DNA from: Oscillospiraceae bacterium
Lineage (GTDB): Bacteria > Bacillota > Clostridia > Oscillospirales > Oscillospiraceae
NCBI GenBank assembly: GCA_017439805.1
Contig: JAFSIK010000083.1
Span: 1 to 54,053 of the forward strand
Reading direction: 5' to 3'
DNA length: 54,053 bases
A program made the translations under genes and the position numbers. Each line of letters starts with the position of its first letter. The stretch's first letter is position 1. The notes beneath the pieces were generated by a model. The model was given only the letters and a program-made list of their open reading frames with translations. It ran no database searches and was not told the origin of the DNA. Shown here piece by piece: positions 24,724 to 33,011 of the stretch.

Positions 24724-26376
24724 ATGAAACGCATAGTTGCCGTTATTTTGTGCAGCGCAGTAATTCTCGGACTCATCGCCGGCTGCACCGGCCCCGGTAA
24801 AGATTATAACGATGACAAGCGGGACTCTGCCGCCGCTATGCACGGTATTGACATCGTTCTTTCCGACAACGGAATAACCGTCAACGGCGAAACTGCCTCC
24901 AACGACAGCGAAAAGGCCGTTTATACGGCAAATGATATAGTTTTCTATCCTCAGGGCAGGGATTTCACCTTCGGCGAGGGCGGCCCGGAGGATGAACACT
25001 CTCAGGCCGAGGCAGATGCTCACACCGTGGTGCACATCACCAAGCCCGGCACATACACTCTCAGCGGCTCCATCTCCGCCGGTCAGATAGCCGTTGACCT
25101 TGGAGAAAACGCCGAAAACGACCCCTCCGCCGTGGTCAATCTGATTTTAAACGGGGCGGACATCACCTGCACCGTGGCTCCGGGCATTATTTTCTATAAC
25201 GTTTACGAGTGCGGCAGTACCGACGCCGACAGCGCCTCCCATCTGGTGGACACCTCCGCCGCCGGCGCAAACATTATCATAGCCGACGGTACGGAAAACA
25301 CTGTAAGCGGCTCCTACGTGGCCCGAATTTACAAGTCTGTGGAGCTAAGTGACGACGGCACGGAAGTCATCGACAGCAAGAAGCTTCACAAATATGACGG
25401 TGCGGTTTACTCCAAAATGTCCATGAACATTGACGGAGGCGAAAAGGGCGACGGCATTCTGAACATCAACGCCGAAAACGAGGGGCTGGGCAGCGAACTG
25501 CATCTGACCGTAAACGGCGGCATCATCAACATTACTTCCGGCAACGACGGCATAAACACCAACGAGGACGGGGTATCCGTCACCACCCTGAACGGCGGCG
25601 AGCTGAACATTCTTGTAAACGGCTCCACCGGCGAGGGCGACGGCATAGACTCCAACGGCTGGCTGGTCATAAACGGCGGCGAGGTAATTTCCCAGGCCTG
25701 CTCTTTCAGTCAGGACGCGGGAATAGACTCCGACATGGGTATCCACATTCTGGGCGGCACCGTTATGGCTGCGGGAAATATGCTGGACATTATCGAAACG
25801 GGCGGTCAGAACGGGCTTGTATTCACCTTTTCTCAAAGCCGGCGCGCCGGTGAGGAATTCACCCTGAAAGACGAAAACGGCAGCCAGGTTTTAAGCTTCA
25901 CACCGGAAAACGACTTCTCCGTGCTGGTGTTTTCCTCTCCCGATATAACAGACGGAAACTACACCCTCTGGCAGGGACTTATACAGTATCAGGGCGCGCC
26001 CAGCGTGGCGGGAGCTCCGGGCGGCATGGTCCCCGGCGGCCCGAAAGAGCCGGTGCTTTCGGAGGATTTCGACATTTCCAAAATTGAGTGGATCCCCGTC
26101 GAAAACCATGGCGCGGAGGGCAGGCACAGCGGTGCCGGAGAGCGTCCGGAAATGCCCGATGGCATCGAGCCTCCGGAAGGATTTGAGCCTCCCGAGGGAT
26201 TTGCTCCCGGTCAGATGCCGGAAGATTTTGACCCGGAAAATCTGCCCGAGGGTTTCGACCCGGAGGACAGGCCCCAGGGTCAGTTCGGCGGTATGGGCGG
26301 CACGGTCACCCTCTCTCCCCTGTTTACCGTCAGCGGCGGCATAGCGGTATTTTCAAACGTATCCCCAGTTGAATAA
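24724..26376 (+). CDS. Cthe_2159-like carbohydrate-binding lipoprotein
   Basis: This 550-residue protein has a lipoprotein signal peptide with lipobox LIAGC (Cys about residue 21). The body matches the Cthe_2159 (DUF4353) family, a right-handed beta-helix reported to bind acidic polysaccharide: HITKPGTYTLSGSISAGQI, repeated LNGGELNILVNGS-type turns, and Asp-rich EGDGIDSNG and QDAGIDSDMG segments that could bind calcium. The C-terminus (about residues 470-525) is an acidic Pro-rich stretch with repeats such as PPEGFEPPEGFAP and LPEGFDPEDRP, followed by a short hydrophobic end. AGGAGG lies a few bases before the ATG. Likely on the outer face of the membrane, binding or handling polysaccharide; monocistronic. 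Confidence 0.85.
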   Translation: MKRIVAVILCSAVILGLIAGCTGPGKDYNDDKRDSAAAMHGIDIVLSDNGITVNGETASNDSEKAVYTANDIVFYPQGRDFTFGEGGPEDEHSQAEADAHTVVHITKPGTYTLSGSISAGQIAVDLGENAENDPSAVVNLILNGADITCTVAPGIIFYNVYECGSTDADSASHLVDTSAAGANIIIADGTENTVSGSYVARIYKSVELSDDGTEVIDSKKLHKYDGAVYSKMSMNIDGGEKGDGILNINAENEGLGSELHLTVNGGIINITSGNDGINTNEDGVSVTTLNGGELNILVNGSTGEGDGIDSNGWLVINGGEVISQACSFSQDAGIDSDMGIHILGGTVMAAGNMLDIIETGGQNGLVFTFSQSRRAGEEFTLKDENGSQVLSFTPENDFSVLVFSSPDITDGNYTLWQGLIQYQGAPSVAGAPGGMVPGGPKEPVLSEDFDISKIEWIPVENHGAEGRHSGAGERPEMPDGIEPPEGFEPPEGFAPGQMPEDFDPENLPEGFDPEDRPQGQFGGMGGTVTLSPLFTVSGGIAVFSNVSPVE

Positions 26377-26380
26377 AATA

Positions 26381-26407
26381 AAAAGCCGGCCTTTGGCCGG
26401 CTTTTTT
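26381..26407 (+). terminator. Terminator of the lipoprotein gene
   Basis: The perfect 11-bp stem AAAAGCCGGCC/GGCCGGCTTTT (26381-26405) has a 3-nt loop and a T-tail. Confidence 0.9.
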
Positions 26408-26425
26408 GTTGACTTTGGACGGCGG

Positions 26426-26552
26426 GTGAAATAATATGTAGGTAATACGTCCGCCCCCGGGGCGGGCAGCCCCGGGGGCTATTTCAAAGAGCGCCGGCGC
26501 GCACCGCTTGGGTGGGGATTCCTGCCGCCCGGCGGCGACGCTCTGTGAAATA
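26426..26552. repeat. GC-rich structured intergenic element upstream of rpe
   Basis: It contains a perfect 10-bp stem GCCCCCGGGG/CCCCGGGGGC (26453-26479). A second pair of arms, TATTTCAAAGAGCG (26480-26493) and CGCTCTGTGAAATA (26539-26552), has 13 of 14 bases complementary. An upstream GTGAAATA (26426-26433) could compete for the same TATTTC. It may be a dispersed intergenic repeat or a folded leader of rpe. Confidence 0.55.
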
Positions 26553-26594
26553 CTATGCCCCGGAAAATCCTACTGTTACGGAGCGTGTTTTTTT

Positions 26595-27251
26595 ATGGTT
26601 AAGCTGGCGCCTTCCATTCTCAGCGCTGATTTCGTAAACCTTGAGCGGGACATACATCTGGTCAAGGACGCGGGAGCCGAGTTCGTCCACATCGATGTTA
26701 TGGACGGCATTTTTGTTCCCAACATCACCATCGGCATTCCCGTCACCGCCGCCATCAGAAAAATAACCGACCTTTTCCTTGACGTGCATCTGATGATTGA
26801 CCGCCCCCTGCGCTATGTGGAGCGCTTTGTCAAGGCCGGCAACGACCTTGTAACCATCCATCTGGAGGCGGAAAGTCCCGAGGACGTGAAAAAATCCATC
26901 GAGACCATTCACGCCGCAGGCGCCCTTGCCGGAGTCAGTATCAAGCCCGGTACTCCCGCGGAGGAGCTGCTGCCCATTCTGGACAGCATCGACCTGGCGC
27001 TGGTAATGACCGTTGAACCCGGTTTCGGCGGGCAGAGCTTCATGGCGGATATGCTGCCCAAGGTGGAGCTGCTGCGCCGGGAAATAGACCGTCGCGGTCT
27101 TAAATGCATGCTGGAAGTTGACGGCGGCGTAAACCCCGTTACCGCCAGGCAGTGCATGGACGCCGGCGCGGACGTTCTTGTTGCCGGAAGCAGCTTTTTC
27201 GGCGCGGAGGACAAAAAACTGCAGGCTCTCAAGCTTAAAGGACTTATATAA
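26595..27251 (+). CDS. rpe: Ribulose-phosphate 3-epimerase
   Basis: This 218-residue TIM-barrel enzyme interconverts ribulose 5-phosphate and xylulose 5-phosphate. Family segments: KLAPSILSADFVNLERD at the start, VHIDVMDGIFVPNITIG (metal-binding His and catalytic Asp), DVHLMIDRPLRYV, MTVEPGFGGQSFM and LEVDGGVNPVTARQ. The start is the ATG at 26595, with GGAG 11 nt upstream; its leader contains the structured element at 26426-26552. A terminator follows at 27258. Confidence 0.96.
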   Translation: MVKLAPSILSADFVNLERDIHLVKDAGAEFVHIDVMDGIFVPNITIGIPVTAAIRKITDLFLDVHLMIDRPLRYVERFVKAGNDLVTIHLEAESPEDVKKSIETIHAAGALAGVSIKPGTPAEELLPILDSIDLALVMTVEPGFGGQSFMADMLPKVELLRREIDRRGLKCMLEVDGGVNPVTARQCMDAGADVLVAGSSFFGAEDKKLQALKLKGLI

Positions 27252-27286
27252 AAAATCAAGGTGGCCTTACGGCCGCCTTTTTGTTT
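27251..27286. terminator. Terminator of rpe, probably bidirectional
   Basis: The 9-bp stem AAGGTGGCC/GGCCGCCTT (27258-27279, one G-U pair) has a 4-nt loop; T-tracts follow on the plus strand and, through the A-run at 27251-27256, on the minus strand. Confidence 0.85.
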
Positions 27287-27294
27287 TACAGAAA

Positions 27295-27485
27295 TACAGA
27301 GCCGCCCTTCCGGGCGGCTCTGTACCATCAAAGAAAAGAGAGAAAAGGAAAGGTTTCAGCCGGCAGCAGAATATGTGTCAGGAAGTGTTTGTGAGGAGAG
27401 GAAGGATGAAAGAGAACGGTCTGCCGCTGGCTGTGCATCAGCTCTTCGTCTGATTATATTGTAATCGATAAGCCTTCCTTTTGGG
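27295..27485 (-). ncRNA. Candidate structured small RNA (unrecognised family)
   Basis: The gene-free stretch between rpe and the histidine kinase folds well. Read on the minus strand: an outer stem (27473-27482 with 27343-27353), a small 5-bp hairpin (27437-27441/27450-27454), an inner 14-nt stem (27420-27433 with 27357-27370, 13 of 14 paired counting one G-U), and a 49-nt C/U-rich loop containing CCTTCCTCTCCTC. A 13-bp hairpin with a GGAA tetraloop (27295-27324) would end it, followed by TTTCTGT, a weak T-tail. A possible promoter is TTAAAA-18-CATAAT (27493-27522, minus). The pairing would also form on the plus strand, so strand and existence are unproven. Confidence 0.4.
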
Positions 27486-27529
27486 TGAACACATTATGAA
27501 AGAAATATGAAGATTTTTTTAATTTGCAC

Positions 27530-29005
27530 TTATTTTTCCAGCTGCAGCGTGAAGGTGAATTCCGTCACACCGTTTTCGCTTTTTACGGTGATATTTTCAT
27601 TGTGGGCGTCCAGAACGGTCTTTACTATGTAAAGTCCAAGACCGGAACTGGCGGTATCGGCGTTGCGGGAAAAATCCCCCTTGTAGAAACGCTCAAAAAG
27701 CTTCGGCATATCTTCTGTCTGGATGTCGGGGCCGCAGTTTCGCACGGTGATATATGCCTTCTGACCGCCGGTTTTCACCGACAGGCCTATTGCGGAGCCG
27801 GGGTCGGCAAACTTTATGGCGTTGTCAATAAGGTTATAGACCACCTGAGAAATGCGCTCCTTTATTCCAAGGGTCATAACCGCTCTGTCGCCGAAGTCTG
27901 CTTCCACGTCCAGATTCTTGCTTTCAATACGCTGCTCGTTGCTCAAAAGAGCCAGAGCCAGCAGCTCTGTAATATCAAAGCTTTCCATGGCAACAACGCG
28001 GGCGTCCTGCATCTCGGCCATCTGAGCCTGCAGGCGGCTTATCTCAAGCATACTGCGCACCATGTTGGTAAGGCGTTTTACCTCCCCCGATACCGTGCGC
28101 AGGCTCTCCTCCTGTCTTTCGGGAGGGATTGTGCCGTCCAGAATGCCGTCCACATAACCGCCGATGACACTCATGGGAGTTTTAAGGTCGTGGGAGACGT
28201 TTGAAACGAAGTCGCGGCGCTGAATCTCGGTGGTTTCAAGGGCGTCGGCCATTGAGTTGAAGGTGGTCTCCAGCTCATTTATCTCGGCGATGCGGCTTTC
28301 AACGTTTACGCGGCTTTTAAGGTCGCCCCGGGAAAATCTGTGTGTTGCCCGGACGACGCTGCCGATGGCGCGGGTCTGACGGCGGGCGAAAATGAAGCTT
28401 GCCACCATGGCGATTACCAGAGCCAGAGCCGCGGTAAGTATGAATATGGTATAGGAGCGCTGCATCAGCGACATAAGGGCGCCGGCGCCGGTGGTGACGA
28501 TAACGTAGGCGTCCACCTGGCCGTTTCTGCCCTCAACTGGCCGGACGGTTATGTATCTGGCTTCCTCGTACATATCTTCCAGAACGCCGATGCCGGAGAA
28601 TTCGCCGCTTGCACGGCTTTCCTCCAGAGTCTGGGCATTGATGCGCATACCGATATGGCGGCACCGGAACTCCTTGTCTGAGCACAGCGCCACCCTGCCG
28701 TCGGGATCGCATATCATTATGTGGTTGTCGGAAACGTTGGCGGAAATGGAAAGAGCCATTCGCAGGTCCCAGTTGTCCTCAAGCCTGCCCGCGTCGGCGT
28801 AGGCGGCAGTCAGCTCCGCCGTGGCCTCGGCGGCCTGTGACACGGTGTCACGGCTGAAGCGGACAAGGTAGGTGTAGCTGAAAGAGCCAAAGCCTATGGC
28901 CAGTACCAGCAGGCACACCAGAACGGGCAGTGAAATGACCGTGAACTGGCTGGAAAACATTGAGCGAAGAGGTCTTTTCCGCCTCTCTTTTTTAGAGAAG
29001 CTCAA
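27530..29005 (-). CDS. Two-component sensor histidine kinase (HAMP type)
   Basis: This 491-residue membrane kinase has TM1 at about residues 24-46, an extracytoplasmic sensor of about 130 residues, TM2 at about 178-199 (FILTAALALVIAMVASFIFA), then HAMP. The HisKA phosphorylation site is FVSNVSHDLKTPMSVIGGY. The ATPase domain has the N-box VYNLIDNAIKFA, the F-box LFERFYKGD and the G2 box GLGLYIVKTVLD. It follows the response regulator with a 14-nt overlap. The start shown is TTG at 29005, 12 nt after GGGGAG; the next in-frame ATG is at 28960. The stimulus is unknown. Confidence 0.93.
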   Translation of the reverse strand: MSFSKKERRKRPLRSMFSSQFTVISLPVLVCLLVLAIGFGSFSYTYLVRFSRDTVSQAAEATAELTAAYADAGRLEDNWDLRMALSISANVSDNHIMICDPDGRVALCSDKEFRCRHIGMRINAQTLEESRASGEFSGIGVLEDMYEEARYITVRPVEGRNGQVDAYVIVTTGAGALMSLMQRSYTIFILTAALALVIAMVASFIFARRQTRAIGSVVRATHRFSRGDLKSRVNVESRIAEINELETTFNSMADALETTEIQRRDFVSNVSHDLKTPMSVIGGYVDGILDGTIPPERQEESLRTVSGEVKRLTNMVRSMLEISRLQAQMAEMQDARVVAMESFDITELLALALLSNEQRIESKNLDVEADFGDRAVMTLGIKERISQVVYNLIDNAIKFADPGSAIGLSVKTGGQKAYITVRNCGPDIQTEDMPKLFERFYKGDFSRNADTASSGLGLYIVKTVLDAHNENITVKSENGVTEFTFTLQLEK

Positions 29006-29672
29006 ACTTGTATCCCACTCCCCAGACGGTTTTCAGATTCCATTTTTCACTCTTGCCCTCAAGCTTTTCGCGAAGGCGCTTGATGTGCACGTCAACGGTG
29101 CGGCTGTCGCCGAAGTAGTCAAAGCCCCAGACCTCGTCAAGGAGCTGATTGCGGGTGTAAACCCTGCCGGGAGTGGATGCCAGATGGAAAAGAAGCTCCA
29201 TTTCTTTCGGCGGGGTGTCAACCTTTACGCCGTCCACCAGAAGCTCAAAGCTGTCAAGGTCGATGATGAGTTTGTCAAACTCCAGACGGCGGGGTTTTTC
29301 CTCCGCAGGCTCGTACCGGCGCAGTACGGCGTTTATGCGCGCCAGTACCTCTTTCATTTCAAATGGCTTTACGATGTAATCGTCGGCGCCCAGGTCAAGG
29401 CCGGAAACCTTGTCCATGGTCTCACCCTTGGCGGTGAGCATGATAACGGGGGTGTTGGATTCGGAACGAATCTCTTTCAGCACGCTCCAGCCGTCCAGCA
29501 CAGGCATCATAACGTCAAGGATTACAAGGTTTGGCTCCTTTTCCTTAAATACGCGCAAACCGGCGCCGCCGTCGTTTGCCACGGCGGTCTCAAAGCCTTC
29601 CTTTTCAAGGTACAGGCGCAGAAGTTCGGCTATGTTTTTGTCGTCTTCGATGATAAGTACGGTTTTGGGCAT
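28992..29672 (-). CDS. OmpR-family response regulator
   Basis: This 226-residue protein has a receiver domain with the acidic pair IIEDDKN, the phospho-acceptor Asp in LVILDVMMPVLDG (about residue 53) and the Lys of YIVKPF. A winged-helix domain follows, with HLASTPGRVYTRNQLLDEVWG and DSRTVDVHIKRLREKLE. It pairs with the kinase encoded next. GGGGAGG precedes the ATG. Confidence 0.95.
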   Translation of the reverse strand: MPKTVLIIEDDKNIAELLRLYLEKEGFETAVANDGGAGLRVFKEKEPNLVILDVMMPVLDGWSVLKEIRSESNTPVIMLTAKGETMDKVSGLDLGADDYIVKPFEMKEVLARINAVLRRYEPAEEKPRRLEFDKLIIDLDSFELLVDGVKVDTPPKEMELLFHLASTPGRVYTRNQLLDEVWGFDYFGDSRTVDVHIKRLREKLEGKSEKWNLKTVWGVGYKFELL

Positions 29673-29710
29673 AAAAATACCTCCCCATGCTTAAATTTCT
29701 TCATAATATG

Positions 29711-29716
29711 ATTATA
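29711..29716 (-). promoter_or_regulatory. Possible -10 box of the two-component operon
   Basis: Minus-strand TATAAT about 40 nt before the response regulator start; the -35 region is not clear. Confidence 0.35.
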
Positions 29717-29750
29717 CACCTAAACGGCGATTTGTAATTAACTTTTTGTA

Positions 29751-29787
29751 AAAAATGAAGAGAGCTGCAAACGCAGCTCTCTTTTTG
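29751..29787 (-). terminator. Terminator of the Ytr-like ABC operon
   Basis: The 11-bp stem AAGAGAGCTGC/GCAGCTCTCTT (29758-29783) has a 4-nt loop; on the minus strand CATTTTTT follows. Confidence 0.85.
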
Positions 29788-29793
29788 TGTTTT

Positions 29794-30108
29794 TCACACC
29801 GCTTCGGCGGCGGTCTCAGACCGTTCTCCGTAGTATGCCGCAAGGGACACCAGATTCAGCACAACCGCTATAATCGACAGGCCGATGCAGATAAGCAGCA
29901 CCGCACTGACAGTATCCTCAATGCCGCCGAAATCCCCGGAAAGAGCACGGCTGCGTATGCCGAAAACTTCCATGCAAAGCGCGCCGAAGGTGCAGGCAAA
30001 GCTCAAAACGCTGTAAAGAAAGGCGTTTTTCACAGGTCTTTTATCCAGACGCACCAGCACAAAAATCGGCAGCGCCACGGATATAAGGGGCAGAATTACC
30101 GGTATCAT
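29794..30108 (-). CDS. Small membrane protein of the ABC operon
   Basis: This 104-residue protein has three hydrophobic segments (MIPVILPLISVALPIFVLV; FLYSVLSFACTFGALCMEVF; VSAVLLICIGLSIIAVVLNL). I recognise no named family. The ATG at 30108 is chosen for its AGGGAG ribosome-binding site; an upstream in-frame extension overlaps the permease gene. It follows the permease by 13 nt and is the last gene of the GntR-ABC operon, so it may be an accessory part of that transporter. Confidence 0.75.
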   Translation of the reverse strand: MIPVILPLISVALPIFVLVRLDKRPVKNAFLYSVLSFACTFGALCMEVFGIRSRALSGDFGGIEDTVSAVLLICIGLSIIAVVLNLVSLAAYYGERSETAAEAV

Positions 30109-30121
30109 ACGCGTTCTCCCT

Positions 30122-32143
30122 TCAGCCGTCCAAAACGGCGGACATTTCGGCAAAGGTGGTAAGCAGCACGCCGTCAAGAGCGCCCGCCGCTTCAAGGGCG
30201 GCAAGAGTGTTCACGGCGGTGACGGGGATATACATCTCCTCAAAGTACGACGCCGCCACGGTTTTGCCTTCGTAATCGGGCCCGACTTCCTTGCTGTAGC
30301 TGTAATCTTCCTCGTACTCAAAGCAGACTTCCACGAGAACGTTCGTCATGCCGGCGTAGAACTCCTCATCGGCAAGGAGCACGGGGGCGCGGAGATATCC
30401 AAGTTCGATATCCTTTTCCATGGCCTCCACGATGCTTTGCGCCCGGGCGTTTTCAATGTAAACGCCGGAAACGCTGTAGCCCGCATCCTGGGGCACCTTG
30501 CCGGTAAGCTTGGAAATATAGCTGTAAGTATTTACATCCTGGCTGACGAAAACATATTTAAGGATGTGCTCCTCCGAGCGGTCAAGCTTGTTGGAAACAG
30601 TCATTTCCGGCTTTTCGGCAATAATATTCAGCGCGCCGGCGGCGGTGGAGGGTTCTTCCATACGCTCACGGCTGACGTATACGGCATAGCTTCGGTCAAG
30701 GTAGGCTCCGTTTTTCAGAACGTAGCTTATATGCACCGTGTGGCGCTCCACATCGATGACGCTGTAATCGGTAAGAATCGCCTTGTCGGACACAGTAAGG
30801 TCACCGTAGGCCTCATCCAGAGAAAGCTCCTTTTCATCCAGAATTTCGGCGTGGAGAGCGCGGATAAGTTCTATCTCCTCCGGGGTGTCGGCAACGGAGG
30901 TGGCGTAGTTTACTCCCAGAAGGCGTTGGGTGTTGCCGCCGTTGAAGCTTACGCTGGCCTCGGAAACGCGGTTTGCCGGGGGAATGCGGTTTTCCACGCC
31001 GTAGCCGGTGGAGTGTCCCACGCTGAAAATAACCAGCATTATCGCCGCGAAAATGCCCCATTTTGCAAAATTCCTGCCGGCAAACACCTTGAAGCTCTTG
31101 TTAAGAAGCATATCGGCCACGAAGTAGAACACAAGGCCGCCGATTATCATGGCGATGGCGAAGGTGACGGCTTTGAAATCCCCGCCGCCGGTGGAGCTTC
31201 GTTCGATAAGCAGGCCGGAGCAAAGGGCGGCGCAGAAGGCCAGGCCGAATTTGAATATGGGTCTTACGGGCTTTACGGTAACGATGTCTCCTGCGCCCTC
31301 GCTGTGGCGGCGGCGGTAAACCAGTACCGCCAGAACTGCAAACACGACCGCCGCAGCAATAATAAGCACAAAGTACAAAACACAGTATGATATGCTGTCC
31401 CACTGGCCCATAAGCTCGTATTTTGTGTCGCTTAAATATCCGGTCCCGGGGGCTCTCAGGCACATCAGCACCGGAGGCGATATGGCAAGGATGACGTTGA
31501 ATATGGCGCCGCTGCCTATTCCGGTAATGCCGTAAACGGACTGCTCAAAAAGAAAGGCGATGATGCCGTAGACCGCCATGGGCAGAACGGACAGTATTCC
31601 GTAAAACACCGGCAGGGCAACGATGTGGCCCGTAAACTGGGCGCAGAAGCAGGCAAAGGAGTAAAACCAGATGCACATTGCGTTGGTGCTCAGCAGCCAG
31701 AATCCCATGGCAGGCAGGACGTTTATGTCCCATCGGGCGCCAACGGCAAGACCCGCGATGAAGATGATAAGATTGCAGCCAAGGAAAACGATGATGCCCG
31801 ACAGCCAGTTAGAAAGGAACAGACCCTCCCTGCGTATGGGCAGGCTGTGGTAGTAGGCCACGCTGGGAGCGCGGTAAAGGTAGTAAAACACAGCCATCGC
31901 CATAAAGGCGCAGAAGAAAAAGGTGATGAAAACGGCGGGAATCTGAAGCTCAAGAAGCTTTTTTACGAACAGGTAGTCCACGGGGCCTTCATAGAAGCTC
32001 AGAACCAGGCGCTGTTTCAGATGGTTGCCTATATTCACCGGCAGAGCGAATACCCAGACAGCCAGATAGATGCACCAGATGGGCCAGAAGCGGCCGATGT
32101 TTTTAAAGCATACTGCCTTGTTAAACCACTTTTTTGCTTTCAT
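30122..32143 (-). CDS. ABC-2 type transporter permease (Ytr-like)
   Basis: This 673-residue membrane protein has an N-terminal transmembrane domain of about six to eight helices (PIWCIYLAVWVFALPVNIG; FFFCAFMAMAVFYYLY; LSNWLSGIIVFLGCNLIIFIAG). Further helices lie near residues 270-370, followed by a large C-terminal extracytoplasmic domain rich in acidic residues. The size and layout resemble permeases next to YtrA/YtrB-type genes. The ATG at 32143 has GGGAGG upstream and overlaps the ATPase gene by 23 nt. The transported substrate is unknown; related systems respond to cell-wall stress. Confidence 0.85.
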   Translation of the reverse strand: MKAKKWFNKAVCFKNIGRFWPIWCIYLAVWVFALPVNIGNHLKQRLVLSFYEGPVDYLFVKKLLELQIPAVFITFFFCAFMAMAVFYYLYRAPSVAYYHSLPIRREGLFLSNWLSGIIVFLGCNLIIFIAGLAVGARWDINVLPAMGFWLLSTNAMCIWFYSFACFCAQFTGHIVALPVFYGILSVLPMAVYGIIAFLFEQSVYGITGIGSGAIFNVILAISPPVLMCLRAPGTGYLSDTKYELMGQWDSISYCVLYFVLIIAAAVVFAVLAVLVYRRRHSEGAGDIVTVKPVRPIFKFGLAFCAALCSGLLIERSSTGGGDFKAVTFAIAMIIGGLVFYFVADMLLNKSFKVFAGRNFAKWGIFAAIMLVIFSVGHSTGYGVENRIPPANRVSEASVSFNGGNTQRLLGVNYATSVADTPEEIELIRALHAEILDEKELSLDEAYGDLTVSDKAILTDYSVIDVERHTVHISYVLKNGAYLDRSYAVYVSRERMEEPSTAAGALNIIAEKPEMTVSNKLDRSEEHILKYVFVSQDVNTYSYISKLTGKVPQDAGYSVSGVYIENARAQSIVEAMEKDIELGYLRAPVLLADEEFYAGMTNVLVEVCFEYEEDYSYSKEVGPDYEGKTVAASYFEEMYIPVTAVNTLAALEAAGALDGVLLTTFAEMSAVLDG

Positions 32144-33011
32144 CACTTTCACCTCCCAGCTCGTAAATGAAAATCTCCTCAAGGGTCAGAGGCAGAACGT
32201 CCAGCAGTATGGGATTCAGAGTGGACAGGCGGTTTTTGGCCTCCGCCGCGCTGCAGCGCAGAATGAGGGTGGTAACCCGCCCCATCAAGCTGCGGCTGAG
32301 CACCTTCAGCTCCGCCGGTAACTCCGCGCCCTGAGGCAGAACGGTCTGAACCTTCACGGTGTTGGCCTGCAGATCCTCAAGGCTGTGTTCGATAACGATG
32401 CGGCCTTTATCCATTATGCATACCTTGTCGCAGACGTCCTCCAGCTCGCGCAGGTTGTGGCTGGAAACCAGAACGGTAACATTGCGCTCGGCAACCTCGC
32501 CCATTATAAGTCCCCAGATGGCACGGCGCATCACCGGGTCAAGTCCGTCCACGGGTTCGTCAAGAACGTAGATATCCGGGCGGCAGGCCATGGTCAGCCA
32601 GAAGGCCGCCTGCTTCTGCATACCCTTGGAAAATTTGCGCAGGGGCTGCTTTTCGTCCAGATTGAAAACCTGCCGCAGGGAGTCGAATTTTTCCTGACTG
32701 AAACCGGGATAGAAGGAGCGGTACTGGCGCATCATCTCGCCTATTCCCGCCTTGGTGAAAAAGAAGCGGTCATCGGGTATGTATCCGATGCGGGCCTTGG
32801 CGGCGGGATTTTCGAAAATGGGCGCACCGTCCAGCAGAACGCTGCCTTCATCGGGGCGGTACACGCCCACAAGGTGCTTTATTAGAGTGGTTTTGCCGGC
32901 GCCGTTGGGCCCCACGATACCGCAGACCCGTCCGGGCTCGGCGGTGAAGCTTGCCGCCTCAAGAGCGGTAAAATTATCAAACCTTTTGGTAAGGCCTTTT
33001 ACTTCAATCAT
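32121..33011 (-). CDS. ABC transporter ATP-binding protein (YtrB-like)
   Basis: This 296-residue ATPase has the Walker A motif GPNGAGKTT (about residues 35-43), the signature-region LRKFSKGMQKQ, Walker B with DIYVLDEPVDGLDP, and the switch His in VSSHNLRELE. The signature is the degenerate SKGM form common in ABC-2 exporters. It overlaps the GntR stop by 4 nt and the permease start by 23 nt. Confidence 0.94.
   Translation of the reverse strand: MIEVKGLTKRFDNFTALEAASFTAEPGRVCGIVGPNGAGKTTLIKHLVGVYRPDEGSVLLDGAPIFENPAAKARIGYIPDDRFFFTKAGIGEMMRQYRSFYPGFSQEKFDSLRQVFNLDEKQPLRKFSKGMQKQAAFWLTMACRPDIYVLDEPVDGLDPVMRRAIWGLIMGEVAERNVTVLVSSHNLRELEDVCDKVCIMDKGRIVIEHSLEDLQANTVKVQTVLPQGAELPAELKVLSRSLMGRVTTLILRCSAAEAKNRLSTLNPILLDVLPLTLEEIFIYELGGESDESKKVV

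Noticed and set aside
26091..26290. Repeats encoding PEGF-like units considered as a CRISPR or tandem DNA repeat
   Set aside because: The units are short, diverged and in frame within the lipoprotein gene; there are no spacers and no cas genes anywhere in the window.
27406..27453. A 15-codon ORF (MKENGLPLAVHQLFV) with a strong GGAGAGGAAGG site
   Set aside because: It lies in the loop of the candidate structured RNA, where the purine-rich strand complements the C/U-rich loop; with no promoter on that strand it is not supported as a gene.
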